The translations under genes and the position numbers were made by a program. From an uncultured bacterium (GTDB taxonomy: Bacteria > Bacillota > Clostridia > Lachnospirales > Lachnospiraceae): a stretch of 51,244 nucleotides of DNA. The stretch lies in contig CANPIC010000020.1 in NCBI GenBank assembly GCA_947574055.1, forward strand, positions 1-51,244. The letters run 5' to 3'. A model generated the notes under the pieces. The model ran no database searches. It saw nothing but the letters and a program-made list of their open reading frames with translations, and had not been told where the DNA came from. The first letter of the stretch is position 1, and every line of letters begins with the position of its first letter. Positions 42,852 through 51,244 of the stretch are shown in pieces.

Positions 42852-44183
42852 TTGCATCAGGGTGAGCAGACACTGTTCAATCATAGCGAAGCAAAAATAT
42901 CTGTAATTATACCGGTTTACAATTCAGGTACATATTTAAAAAGAACAATCCGTTGTCTGCAGGGACAATTTTTTAGCACAATCGAGATTATATTTGTGGA
43001 TGATTGTTCGACAGATAATTCTGTGAATATTATTTTGCAATCTATGAAAACAGATCAGAGAATCAAACTGATTAAAAACGATAGACATCAGGGCGCTGGT
43101 ATTTGCAGAAATTGTGGTTTAAAAGTGGCCAGAGGTGAATATGCTATCTTTTTGGATGCGGATGATTATTTTTATCCCAATATGCTTGAAGTCACTTACC
43201 GATGTGCAAGGCAGGAAAAAGCAGATGTTGTTGTTTTCGGTCGTGAAGTTGTTGACATGTCAAAATCTGCCGATGAGGATGGTATACTGTCCATTAAATA
43301 TGATTTGTATGGAAATCGTGTGATTAACGGTGATGATGTAACTGTCAAAGATTATAATCAGGCAGCATTTATACCTTGGAATAAGCTGGTGAGAAAACAA
43401 TTCCTTACAGATCATAATATATCTTTTCAAGATTTGCCTGCTAACAATGATATCTACTATTCCTTTTCTGTTATGATATCGGCTGAAAAAATTGTATATG
43501 TGGATAATATTCTTATTCGCTATTATAGGAATTTACCCCAAAGCCTTACCAGGGGGAGAAGTCATAAGAACTATTTGCCGGAAGCTATAGCAAATTGCAT
43601 TTTGTATGCACACAATTTTGCGGGGTTGCGTAAGTATAAGACAATTAGTGAATATTTATTGAAGATTATAAAAAGAGAAATTGCAACAGGAACAAATGAT
43701 GAGATAACTGACAAGGTGTGTAGATTAATTAACAATCAGGATGTTACAGGTTGGATAGATGACTGTATAGAAAATAAAACATTTAATCACATAGATACTC
43801 TTTTCCTGCAGGCGCTTAAATGTAATGAGATAAACGACAAAATGTCTGCTGAAACATGGGAGGCTATTAAGCTGTCAAGATTGATAGAAAAAGTACATAG
43901 TTCCAATAAGAAAATAGCTTTATGGGGATGTGGGAGACGTGGGAAAAAATGGCTTGAACTTATGAAACATAATAGAATAAATATTGATTATGTCATAGAT
44001 GAGAAGCTATCCATGCAGGGAGAAAAGATCTATGGTTTCTCAGTTCAAAATTATGAAACCGTTAAAGATGATATTGACGTGATTTTTTTGGCGATTGCCA
44101 ATACGACGATTATCTCAGAAATAAAACAAAGAGTAAAACAGCAAATTGTACTCGAAGAAGGAGAATGGGAAGTATATGTCTAA
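42852..44183 (+). CDS. Family 2 glycosyltransferase with C-terminal Rossmann-like domain
   Basis: 443 residues. GT-A domain: AKISVIIPVYNSGTYLKRTI, IIFVDDCSTDNSVNIILQS, GAGICRNCGLKVARGEYAI and LDADDYFYPNML (metal-binding, about 100). Residues about 350-440 are the shared domain: KKIALWGCGRRGKKWLELM, INIDYVIDEKLSMQGEKIYG and IDVIFLAIANTTIIS; the Rossmann loop is G-C-G-R-R-G. Start: AGGAG at 42837-42841 is best placed for TTG 42852, while the in-frame GTG at 42843 almost touches it. Its end overlaps the next gene by 8 bases. Confidence 0.9.
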   Translation: MHQGEQTLFNHSEAKISVIIPVYNSGTYLKRTIRCLQGQFFSTIEIIFVDDCSTDNSVNIILQSMKTDQRIKLIKNDRHQGAGICRNCGLKVARGEYAIFLDADDYFYPNMLEVTYRCARQEKADVVVFGREVVDMSKSADEDGILSIKYDLYGNRVINGDDVTVKDYNQAAFIPWNKLVRKQFLTDHNISFQDLPANNDIYYSFSVMISAEKIVYVDNILIRYYRNLPQSLTRGRSHKNYLPEAIANCILYAHNFAGLRKYKTISEYLLKIIKREIATGTNDEITDKVCRLINNQDVTGWIDDCIENKTFNHIDTLFLQALKCNEINDKMSAETWEAIKLSRLIEKVHSSNKKIALWGCGRRGKKWLELMKHNRINIDYVIDEKLSMQGEKIYGFSVQNYETVKDDIDVIFLAIANTTIISEIKQRVKQQIVLEEGEWEVYV

Positions 44184-45423
44184 GATAATTGTATCATTAA
44201 CTTCATACCCACAAAGGATGGAATTGATGCCGAGAATTATTTCAGCACTCAATAATCAGACTGTAAAACCCGACAAAATAGTACTTTATTTAGCGGAGGA
44301 AGAATTTAACGGTTGTAAAGATAGAGTAGATGAATCATTTTTAAATAAAAATAATACAACAGTGAGATGGGTGCACGATAATTTTGGACCATATAAAAAA
44401 TTTATCTATGCGTTTAAAGAATTTAAGAATGACATTGTGGTTACAGTTGATGATGATGTTGAATATGCAGCAACCATGCTGGAAGATTTATTAACGGGTG
44501 CGGATAAGTTTCCCAATGCAGTAATTGCCAGGCGTGCAAGACTTATTACAAGTACAGATGCAGGAAATATGGAGGATTATGAAAATTGGCATACTATAGC
44601 TGAGGAAGTGGGGTTATTTGCAGATATACCGAGATTTGATTTATTGGCAATCGGTATGGGGGGTGTATTATATCATCCCGATAGATTTTCTGATGAGGTC
44701 TGCAGAACAGATCTGTTTCATATGGTTTGTCCTGATACCGATGATTTATGGTTGAAGCTATATCAGGGATTAGCGAACATACCAGTGGTTTTAGTTGCGC
44801 GATCAGATCAAGATTTTGAAATAAAAAAAATATCGAGGAATGGTTTATATCAAAATAGAAATAAATTTGGAGGGAATCAAACATCTATCAATAATATTAT
44901 TAAATTTTGTGAAAACAGAGGAATTACGGAACAACAAATTAATAATCTCATCTTTTCAAAAGGGCGTATCTTCAAATCGCAGTTGGAAAATACGATACTT
45001 ACCTATATTTATGGGGGAAATTATCAGAAAATTATTAAAAGTATTGCGGACAACGCTTTATCTCCGGAGAAACTTGGTGAGCTGATTACAAAATCTGAGG
45101 ACATTTATATTTATGGTTGTGGTACATTTGGCAGGCGGTTATTGCAGTTGATTTTTGACATAAATATAAATAAAAATGTATCATTTATTGAAACCGATGC
45201 AAAAAATGCTGAAACAGTTTACGGAATTGATATTATACCGGTAAAAGAGATAAGCAAAGTGCTGTCCCAAAATGCAGTGATCATATTGGCCGGATCAGAA
45301 CAAAATTCGTATTCTATGGCAAAAGAATTAGAAAATATTGGCATAAATCAGTATTATTCGTTTGAAAAGGAAACACGGGAATACCTGGCATATATCGAAC
45401 GGATAAAATATCCCAATCTATAA
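44176..45423 (+). CDS. GT-A glycosyltransferase with C-terminal Rossmann-like domain
   Basis: 415 residues. The N-terminal domain starts KIIVSLTSYPQRMELMPRII, a group of polymer-locus glycosyltransferases distinct from classical GT2; it has VRWVHDNFGPYKKFIYAF and the metal site VVTVDDDVEYAATML (about 90). Residues about 305-400 are the shared domain: EDIYIYGCGTFGRRLLQL, VSFIETDAKNAETVYGID and AVIILAGSEQNSYSM. ATG 44176 (GGGAAG upstream) overlaps the end of the previous gene by 8 bases; an earlier in-frame start would add an unlikely segment inside it. Confidence 0.87.
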   Translation: MSKIIVSLTSYPQRMELMPRIISALNNQTVKPDKIVLYLAEEEFNGCKDRVDESFLNKNNTTVRWVHDNFGPYKKFIYAFKEFKNDIVVTVDDDVEYAATMLEDLLTGADKFPNAVIARRARLITSTDAGNMEDYENWHTIAEEVGLFADIPRFDLLAIGMGGVLYHPDRFSDEVCRTDLFHMVCPDTDDLWLKLYQGLANIPVVLVARSDQDFEIKKISRNGLYQNRNKFGGNQTSINNIIKFCENRGITEQQINNLIFSKGRIFKSQLENTILTYIYGGNYQKIIKSIADNALSPEKLGELITKSEDIYIYGCGTFGRRLLQLIFDININKNVSFIETDAKNAETVYGIDIIPVKEISKVLSQNAVIILAGSEQNSYSMAKELENIGINQYYSFEKETREYLAYIERIKYPNL

Positions 45424-45567
45424 TATTGCAATTTTGATCACAAATCAGATTTGTATAATTAGAATGAAGTAAAACGATAATAAAGGATTACGATCGGTTT
45501 TATGTGCTATGCGGCACTTTTGAGGAAAAGAGAAAATAATTTTATCGATTATGGTAAGGTAATCAGG

Positions 45568-47148
45568 ATGAAAAACACTATGAAAGATTTCGCACCGGCA
45601 ATCTCAGTACTGACACCTGTATACAATACAAAAAAATACTTAACAAAATGCATAAATAGTTTGTTAAATCAAACTTTTGCGGATTTTGAAATCATAGTGT
45701 TGGATGATGGATCAACGGATGGTTCTTCTGCACTTCTTGACCGACTGGCATCTTTAGATGAACGTATCAAGGTAGTTCATAAAATGAATTCCGGATATGG
45801 GGACACTATGAATCAGGGAATTGCGTTGTCAAGGGGAGAATATATTTCTGTTCTGGAAAGTGATGACTATGCAGAACCCGAGATGCTGAAGGTGTTATTT
45901 GAAAAAGCGCAACGGATGAAAGCAGAACTGGTATTAGCCAATTATTTTATAGATCATGTGGATGCAGAAGGGACTGAATTGGCCAATATAGAATCCGTTG
46001 AAAATCCTGCACTGGTTAATTATGATGTTTATCTAACAGAAAATGAACGAAAACGACTTGCCTATACTACACCTGCTTTGTGGAGGTGTTTGTACAAAAA
46101 GCAATATTTAGTAAAAGAAAATATAGCTTTTCTGCCAACGCCGGGAGCTGCATTTCAGGATACTTCTTTTTTTATAAAGGCTGTCATGATGACACAAAAG
46201 GCAGTGTATATAAGTGACAGGGTATTACATTACAGAAGAGGACATGTTTGCGCTTCTGTGAAAGACAGCAGTAAAATATATTGTATTTGCAATGAACTCG
46301 AAGAAGTTGCAAGGTATATGGAAGAAAAAAAACAGTATGCATGGCGTACTATATTTCCGTTAATTCTTCACATTAAATATTTTTGGAATTATAAGCGACT
46401 GTCGGGAACTGCGAAAGCCCATTTTATGTACAGATATAAAAGGGATATGATTATTTTAGATTTAATGGGATGGTTAGACGAAACAGTTTGGCCGGATTGG
46501 CGCTATAAACAAATGACTGAACTTTTGGAATATCAAAAAATAGAACCCTTAAAAAAAGGATGTGTAAAATATATGGATAGTAATCAAGGAGTAAAACTGA
46601 ATCAGTTTATAGCCGCCTTGTCTTTGCATGAAGAAATAATTTTATATGGTGCTGGCAAATATGGTGACATTGTACTTCAAAATATATATGATTGGTCTTT
46701 GTATAAAAAAGTGAAATTTGCAGTTACGGATATGCCGAAAAAGCAGACTCACAGGGGAATTGACGTATTACCTATACAATTTTTTAAAGATTATAAAAAA
46801 AATCATGTCATTGTCATTTCTGCCGGTGAGATTCTGACAGATGAAATGTCAAAAACTCTTGATGCACTTGGAATAAATGATTATATTGTTCTTGATAATG
46901 ATTTAAGACAGGCGTTAAAAGCCAATATAGATTTGCAGGAACAAATTAAGATTTTCAAAAAAACAAATGGGTATCTTAAAGATTTAATTGACTGTATACA
47001 AAACCAAAACATACTTTTAAAGGAAAGCTATAAAAAATTGAACCAAATAGAAAAGCGAATGAATAAACTTGAGATACTTATGCGCGATGAAGAAATCTGC
47101 AGATTACATACAGCCAAAATATTAAAATTGTTGGAAGACACTGTTTAA
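45568..47148 (+). CDS. Family 2 glycosyltransferase with Rossmann-like domain and C-terminal coiled coil
   Basis: 526 residues. GT-A domain: PAISVLTPVYNTKKYLTKCI, IIVLDDGSTDGSSALLDRL, GYGDTMNQGIALSRGEYIS and VLESDDYAEPEML (about 96, with E-S-D-D in place of D-S-D-D). About 350-445: the shared domain (EEIILYGAGKYGDIVLQ, VKFAVTDMPKKQTHRGID, VIVISAGEILTDEM). About 450-526: a heptad-rich coiled coil (LQEQIKIFKKTNGYLKDLI, then LKESYKKLNQIEKRMNKLE). ATG 45568 follows AAGG and matches the family start; ATG 45502 with AAAGGA further upstream is an alternative adding 22 residues. Follows a 144-bp gap. Confidence 0.88.
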   Translation: MKNTMKDFAPAISVLTPVYNTKKYLTKCINSLLNQTFADFEIIVLDDGSTDGSSALLDRLASLDERIKVVHKMNSGYGDTMNQGIALSRGEYISVLESDDYAEPEMLKVLFEKAQRMKAELVLANYFIDHVDAEGTELANIESVENPALVNYDVYLTENERKRLAYTTPALWRCLYKKQYLVKENIAFLPTPGAAFQDTSFFIKAVMMTQKAVYISDRVLHYRRGHVCASVKDSSKIYCICNELEEVARYMEEKKQYAWRTIFPLILHIKYFWNYKRLSGTAKAHFMYRYKRDMIILDLMGWLDETVWPDWRYKQMTELLEYQKIEPLKKGCVKYMDSNQGVKLNQFIAALSLHEEIILYGAGKYGDIVLQNIYDWSLYKKVKFAVTDMPKKQTHRGIDVLPIQFFKDYKKNHVIVISAGEILTDEMSKTLDALGINDYIVLDNDLRQALKANIDLQEQIKIFKKTNGYLKDLIDCIQNQNILLKESYKKLNQIEKRMNKLEILMRDEEICRLHTAKILKLLEDTV

Positions 47149-47158
47149 AGGAATAAAT

Positions 47159-48928
47159 ATGGATAGGAAGGTATCTGTTATAATTATAAGTGCAGATAGT
47201 ACCTTAGATGTGGTTGGATGCGCAGAAAGTTTTAGAAAACAACAATCAACAAGTGTTGAACTTATATTCTGTGATGAGGAAAGGTGTGAAACAGTATTAG
47301 ATCAAGTATCTGGTGAATTTCTATTGTTTGCTAAGGGTGATGAAATTGCTGATCGGGGACTTCTCAAAGCGGCTGTTAAATGTGCGGAGGAGTCAGGGGC
47401 AGAAATTGTTCTTTTGCCTGAGCGGCAGTTTGACCATGAAAATGGCTCTGTATCGAAGGCTATGGTCTACGAACCCTGCATGGAAATGAAGCTGTTTCGC
47501 AAAGAATATATAAGTAATAATTTTGGGTATTTATTACAGAGTAATATAAAATACAGCAAGTATATAGGTTTATCGTTGCTGGCTGGAACAGCAAATATAG
47601 TTGAGATGCCGCTTGGCCTGCTATATTCACGGATTGGAAAAAAGATTAATGGGAATGAAATATTACAAAATTATACTCTTTTGTATGATGACTTATGCGC
47701 AAGAAATAAGTGGAACGAAACAAAACGGAGATTCTTGAACTGGTTTTTAACTGATATGTTTTTATGGCTGGATGGAAGATACATAACATGCGATGTGAAA
47801 GCTGTTTTAAAAAAGATAAAAATGCAGCTTCTTATAAAACTTGGCGATTTAGATTATAAGCATGAGTACTATACTTCTGTATACAGCCGCAGAGGGGCAT
47901 TTTGGATAAACGGGATAGACGCTGGGGAGGGTTTTCAGACCAGGCATACTATAGATTACGAGAGTATAGCGATTCAGCAAATTAAAGGAAGCTATTGTGA
48001 TAAGACACCACTTATTTCAGTTATTATGCCGGTATTCAATGTTGAAAAATATATTGCAGATGCATTGAATAGCCTTGAAAATCAGACATTTACAGAGTTT
48101 GAAATTATTTGTGTCGATGATTGCTCTACCGATCATTCGTTAGATATATTGCTGCAGTATGCAAACAATAATCCTTATATTTCAATTTACCATCAGAAGA
48201 ATTGTGGACAATCTGTGGCCAGGAACCGTGGTTTAAATTATGCCCGTGGGGAATATATATATTTTATGGACAGTGATGACATTCTACAGGAAACAGCTTT
48301 GGAAATGCTTTATAATCGTTGTGTGAAATATGATCTTGATGTAGTTTATTTTGACGGAGAAGTTTTTTCTGATTTACCAGAGAATGATTTTACGGATAAG
48401 CAATTTGAAAATTACTATAATCGTGTTGGAGTATATCCAAAAACTGTTTATAAAGGTCTGGAACTTATGCAGGAAATGTGGAGAAATAATGAATACAGAG
48501 TTATGCCATGCCTGCAGCTAATAAAGAAAAGGTATATAGTAAGTCATGGTTTATATTTCCCGCAAGGAATCATCCATGAAGACAACGCATTTAATTTTTT
48601 GTGTATGGCGCAGGCTGAAAGGGCAGGATATTATGGGATACAATTATATCGTCGTAGATTAAGAAATGATTCTACGATGACTAAAAAAAGTACTTTTGAG
48701 AATGTGTATGGCTATCTGCGTTGTTATATAAATATTTTGCATTGGTTACAACATAATGATTTGCCTGATCAGTATTATCAAACAGTGCATGAATTGCTTG
48801 ATAGTTTGATTCATTCTGCAAAATACCATTATACTATCATAGAGGGATCGGAACGCCTTATTGTAAATTACTTACAACTCTCCGAGTGGATATTTTGCCA
48901 AAAACTTATCGTTGAAGAAACGAGTTAG
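47159..48928 (+). CDS. Tandem glycosyltransferase: degenerate plus intact family 2 domain
   Basis: 589 residues. Residues about 1-200 trace a degenerate GT-A fold: VSVIIISADSTLDVVGCAE, LIFCDEERCETVLDQVSGE and LLFAKGDEIADRGLLKAA, with a K-G-D-E where the D-x-D metal site should be and no D-D-G/C-S-T-D motif. Residues about 280-589 are a full GT2 domain: LISVIMPVFNVEKYIADAL, ICVDDCSTDHSLDILLQY, GQSVARNRGLNYARGEYIY and FMDSDDILQETAL. No shared Rossmann-like domain. AAGGA precedes ATG 47159, 10 bp after the preceding stop. The first domain may bind substrate or partner proteins rather than catalyse. Confidence 0.87.
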   Translation: MDRKVSVIIISADSTLDVVGCAESFRKQQSTSVELIFCDEERCETVLDQVSGEFLLFAKGDEIADRGLLKAAVKCAEESGAEIVLLPERQFDHENGSVSKAMVYEPCMEMKLFRKEYISNNFGYLLQSNIKYSKYIGLSLLAGTANIVEMPLGLLYSRIGKKINGNEILQNYTLLYDDLCARNKWNETKRRFLNWFLTDMFLWLDGRYITCDVKAVLKKIKMQLLIKLGDLDYKHEYYTSVYSRRGAFWINGIDAGEGFQTRHTIDYESIAIQQIKGSYCDKTPLISVIMPVFNVEKYIADALNSLENQTFTEFEIICVDDCSTDHSLDILLQYANNNPYISIYHQKNCGQSVARNRGLNYARGEYIYFMDSDDILQETALEMLYNRCVKYDLDVVYFDGEVFSDLPENDFTDKQFENYYNRVGVYPKTVYKGLELMQEMWRNNEYRVMPCLQLIKKRYIVSHGLYFPQGIIHEDNAFNFLCMAQAERAGYYGIQLYRRRLRNDSTMTKKSTFENVYGYLRCYINILHWLQHNDLPDQYYQTVHELLDSLIHSAKYHYTIIEGSERLIVNYLQLSEWIFCQKLIVEETS

Positions 48929-49015
48929 ATCAGTTGTTGGTGAGAATACAGAAGAAACCAGGTGAATTTCAGGGAAACTGCTGCAAAGCAAAAATATAAA
49001 AGGAGAATACACAAG

Positions 49016-50182
49016 ATGATTCATGTTAATGAGATTGAATTGTATTTTGAACCAAGGAATAATATATTACCTTTAATACCTCAAATGAGTGGGGAACCGG
49101 AAATGTCGCCTTTTGATTCAGCTTTTTTATGTGGCGCAATTCGTCAATTCAAACCAAATAAGATTGCAGAGGTAGGAATTGCCGGGGGGGGAACTACGGC
49201 TATAATTTTACAATGTATTCATATGCTTGGGCTTGATACATGTAATATGTATTCGATTGATTATTCGGAGAAATTTTATAGAGATAATTCTATTGATTCA
49301 GGATATCTGGGCAGGGTGGTATTAGATTTGTTTCCGGAACTGAAAGCCAGACACAGATTTTTACTGGGGGATATTGCCTGTACTTGGCATGAAGAACTGA
49401 AAGATTGCGATTTTTTGATTATTGATACGACACATTTTTTGCCGGGTGAAGTATTGGATTTCATAACATTACTACCAATTCTGAAAAACGGAGCGATTGT
49501 AGTGCTTCATGATATACGTTTAAATCAGATGCGGAACAGAGAGGCAGTTGCCACAGGTGTTGTCTTTTCGAATTCAGTAGGAGAAAAATATTTAAGTTGG
49601 GATAGTACAAGTGCAGATCATTATCCTAATATAGGAGCAGTAGTTATCAATGATGATACCAGAAAAAATATTTGCAATATGTTTTTATCATTACTATTAA
49701 CGTGGAGTTATTTGCCAAATGAAAAGCAAATTGCCGGATATAGAAGCGTGATTGAGAAATTTTATGACAAAGCTCTTGTCGATATTTTCGATGTCGCGAT
49801 CACATTAAATAAACATACTTATGAAAAAAACAAAAGTAAAGGTGTTATGGGGCGTGTGATGGAGAATGCCTATTTATTCCCGTTTCATAGAATCTGCGCA
49901 AGCGCAAAAATTATTTTATTTGGTGCCGGGGAAGTGGGGAAATCATATAAACGACAAGTAGATTATTCTGGATATTGCAATATTATAAAATGGGTAGACT
50001 CTCAATGGAAATCGGCAGGCATAAAAGACGTGGTTTCACCTGATAGCATAAAAGATGTGGAGTTTGATTACGTTTTGATTGCAGTTATGAGCAGGAAGTA
50101 TGCAGAAGAAATAAAGCTATTTTTGGGTCATGCTGGAATACCAGATCAAAAAATTGTCTGGGAAGTGAGAAAAAGGGGGTAA
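49016..50182 (+). CDS. Methyltransferase-like protein with C-terminal Rossmann-like domain
   Basis: 388 residues. The N-terminal half is a class I SAM-methyltransferase fold: PNKIAEVGIAGGGTTAIILQ (SAM-binding glycines, about 55), YSIDYSEKFYRD, HEELKDCDFLIIDTTHF and LKNGAIVVLHDIRLNQM, similar to the Methyltransf_24 group of polysaccharide loci. About 295-388 is the shared domain: AKIILFGAGEVGKSYKRQ, NIIKWVDSQWKSAG, FDYVLIAVMSRKYAEEI and GIPDQKIVWEVRK. ATG 49016 has AGGAG at 49001-49005; the in-frame start at 48962 lacks one. Last gene of the AT-rich cluster; likely methylates or recognises a polymer residue. Confidence 0.86.
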   Translation: MIHVNEIELYFEPRNNILPLIPQMSGEPEMSPFDSAFLCGAIRQFKPNKIAEVGIAGGGTTAIILQCIHMLGLDTCNMYSIDYSEKFYRDNSIDSGYLGRVVLDLFPELKARHRFLLGDIACTWHEELKDCDFLIIDTTHFLPGEVLDFITLLPILKNGAIVVLHDIRLNQMRNREAVATGVVFSNSVGEKYLSWDSTSADHYPNIGAVVINDDTRKNICNMFLSLLLTWSYLPNEKQIAGYRSVIEKFYDKALVDIFDVAITLNKHTYEKNKSKGVMGRVMENAYLFPFHRICASAKIILFGAGEVGKSYKRQVDYSGYCNIIKWVDSQWKSAGIKDVVSPDSIKDVEFDYVLIAVMSRKYAEEIKLFLGHAGIPDQKIVWEVRKRG

Positions 50183-50205
50183 AATTTTGATGAGTAAGTG
50201 ACTTG

Positions 50206-50232
50206 CTCCTCCCCCCCCACACAGGAGCCTGA
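50206..50232. terminator. Possible shared hairpin between convergent genes
   Basis: GCTCCT (50206-50211) pairs with AGGAGC (50223-50228) around a C-rich loop. It lies between the end of the polymer cluster and the convergent glycosylase gene. No clear T run is present on either side, so termination is only suggested by position. Confidence 0.35.
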
Positions 50233-50242
50233 GCAACAGCTG

Positions 50243-51064
50243 TCAATCAAACTCCCCCTTATGTGTCTGCGCATAATAAAAGAGATACTGCTGCATGATC
50301 CCGGCCATATTTCCATATTGCGGAAAGGGATCGGCGCCGCCATATTTTTCATTGATGATGCGTCTGATCCAGGTGTCTACCGGGGCAAGGCCGGTACGGC
50401 CATAGGCAAAGAGGCTGATACAGCCGGCCACCTTTTCGCCGATACCATGGACTGATTTCAGCGTCTCCATCAGGGAAGTGTCATCATAGCCGTAAAGGGC
50501 CTGCGGATCAAGGACACCGCTGCAGACTTTCTTTACGGCGTCTTCTATGTAAGGGGTACGATATCCCAGGCCACACTGCAATAGGTCTTCGTGCGAAGCA
50601 CGTGCAAGGGCCTGCGCGGAAGGAAAACCGTAAACGATTTCATACCCTGTCTCAATCGGTTGGCCGAATCGAGATGCCAGCAGATCGACGCAGCGCCTGA
50701 TAGCAGGGATACTTTTTCGCTGTGAGATAAGAAAAGTAACGATCATTTCCCATGGTTCCTGCCGGAGTATCCGGATACCTGTACCGGTGTCTGCAGCAGC
50801 CCGCAAATACGTATCTTCCTGCCGGACTGCATTTCTGACCCGGCGATAATCCCGTCCAAGATCAAAATAGTCATGCCAGAAACCGTTCCACTCGTCTGCC
50901 GGGCAGTCTGCCTCATAGACAGACGGGCCGCACCGGCGCAGGTAAAGGCAGCGGCTGCCGCATAAGAAACGCCAGATTTCGTTTTTCAGACATGTGATAC
51001 GGAAACACTGCCCGCTGTCGGCAATCTTTTTCGGATCAAAATCATCATGTATTGTAACCTGCAA
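50243..51064 (-). CDS. ogg: 8-oxoguanine DNA glycosylase/AP lyase (OGG1 type)
   Basis: 273-residue base-excision repair enzyme that removes 8-oxoguanine from DNA. The N-terminal OGG domain shows FDPKKIADSGQCFRI (the S-G-Q-x-F-R motif). The catalytic helix-hairpin-helix region is VHGIGEKVAGCISLFAYG, where the Lys of GEKVAGC is the Schiff-base nucleophile position, followed by the catalytic Asp in GLAPVDTWIRR. The segment MIVTFLISQRKSIPAIRR (usual MI-x-x-I-L-S-x-x-x) is also typical. The start is TTG 51064 with AAGGAGG at a good distance. Base composition returns to that of the central block, marking the right edge of the AT-rich cluster. Confidence 0.93.
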   Translation of the reverse strand: MQVTIHDDFDPKKIADSGQCFRITCLKNEIWRFLCGSRCLYLRRCGPSVYEADCPADEWNGFWHDYFDLGRDYRRVRNAVRQEDTYLRAAADTGTGIRILRQEPWEMIVTFLISQRKSIPAIRRCVDLLASRFGQPIETGYEIVYGFPSAQALARASHEDLLQCGLGYRTPYIEDAVKKVCSGVLDPQALYGYDDTSLMETLKSVHGIGEKVAGCISLFAYGRTGLAPVDTWIRRIINEKYGGADPFPQYGNMAGIMQQYLFYYAQTHKGEFD

Positions 51065-51233
51065 AATAGCGCCTCCTTCTATAGCCTTTCAGAAACTGAT
51101 CGTGTTTTCCGGCAGGGACGAACCATCCTGGCTGTGCACCGGGCTGGTTCATCTCTGCCGAAAGCACCTGTATCGCAGACTTTTTCAGCTGCTGACTTGA
51201 AAAAGTAAATTCCAGTGCAGGACTAAATTCCAC
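51045..51233 (-). CDS. Possible small 62-aa ORF overlapping the ogg start
   Basis: A GTG-started frame encodes EFSPALEFTFSSQQLKKSA, then AEMNQPGAQPGWFVPAGKH, and ends 20 bases inside ogg. I do not recognise the product. An in-frame stop lies just upstream (51240-51242), so it is complete within the window, but its ribosome binding region is at the window edge and cannot be judged fully. The ribosome binding site of ogg lies inside it, which would allow translational coupling. It may equally be chance. Confidence 0.3.
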   Translation of the reverse strand: MEFSPALEFTFSSQQLKKSAIQVLSAEMNQPGAQPGWFVPAGKHDQFLKGYRRRRYFAGYNT

Positions 51234-51244
51234 CCTATTTTAAT

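Overview
The window looks like a chromosomal stretch of a Gram-positive anaerobe of the class Clostridia, most likely Lachnospiraceae. This is inferred from strong AGGAGG-type ribosome binding sites, TTG/GTG starts, lipoprotein signal peptides, a teichoic-acid-type gene set and the mix of TRAP, TTT and sigma-54 systems. Base composition is mosaic. The left edge (hsdR, unknown gene) and the long right-hand block (about 30.3-50.2 kb) are visibly AT-rich; the central catabolic block is clearly more GC-rich.

Layout. (1) 1-3.8 kb: 3' part of a type I restriction subunit hsdR, a decayed IS982-like transposase remnant and an unrecognised 473-residue protein. (2) 3.9-6.5 kb: tRNA-Val(CAC), a GNAT acetyltransferase, a ferritin-like protein and an exported protein with a possible Cys/His active site. 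(3) 6.5-13.1 kb: a PrpR-type sigma-54 activator divergent from a tripartite tricarboxylate (tctCBA) operon that ends in an amidohydrolase; a -24/-12 promoter and upstream repeats lie between them. (4) 13.1-24.9 kb: a second -24/-12 promoter drives a TRAP transporter operon (dctM-dctP-dctQ) followed by a cyclase-family protein, a PdxA homologue, three IolE-like TIM-barrel proteins, an Asp/Glu racemase homologue, a split transketolase and, after a tandem 110-bp hairpin repeat, a 2-hydroxyacid dehydrogenase. (5) 25.0-29.7 kb: a second PrpR-type activator, glycerate kinase and rpoN (sigma-54 itself). Regions 3-5 thus hold the sigma factor, two cognate-type activators and two matching promoters. 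The enzymes suggest uptake and breakdown of carboxylated, acid-sugar-like substrates down to glycerate and 2-phosphoglycerate; the substrate cannot be read from sequence.

(6) 29.9-50.2 kb: an XRE repressor divergent from a good sigma-A promoter with palindromic operators, then a cluster of 14 genes, all on the + strand, for a glycerol-phosphate-containing surface polymer: CDP-glycerol synthesis (TagD-like), a TagB-like glycerophosphotransferase, several GT2 glycosyltransferases, TylF-like and other methyltransferases, a LicD-family transferase and a TagG/TagH-type ABC exporter. The most unusual signal is here: nine otherwise unrelated enzymes each carry one copy of the same ~90-residue Rossmann-like domain (G-x-G-x-x-x start, then a D at the end of strand 2), at the N-terminus, middle or C-terminus. 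One gene is a four-part fusion (methyltransferase-like, kinase-like, Rossmann-like, cytidylyltransferase); another joins a decayed cytidylyltransferase, the Rossmann-like domain and LicD.

(7) 50.2-51.2 kb: an OGG1-type 8-oxoguanine DNA glycosylase on the minus strand and a possible small ORF at the window edge. All functions are read from motifs by eye; no database search was made.
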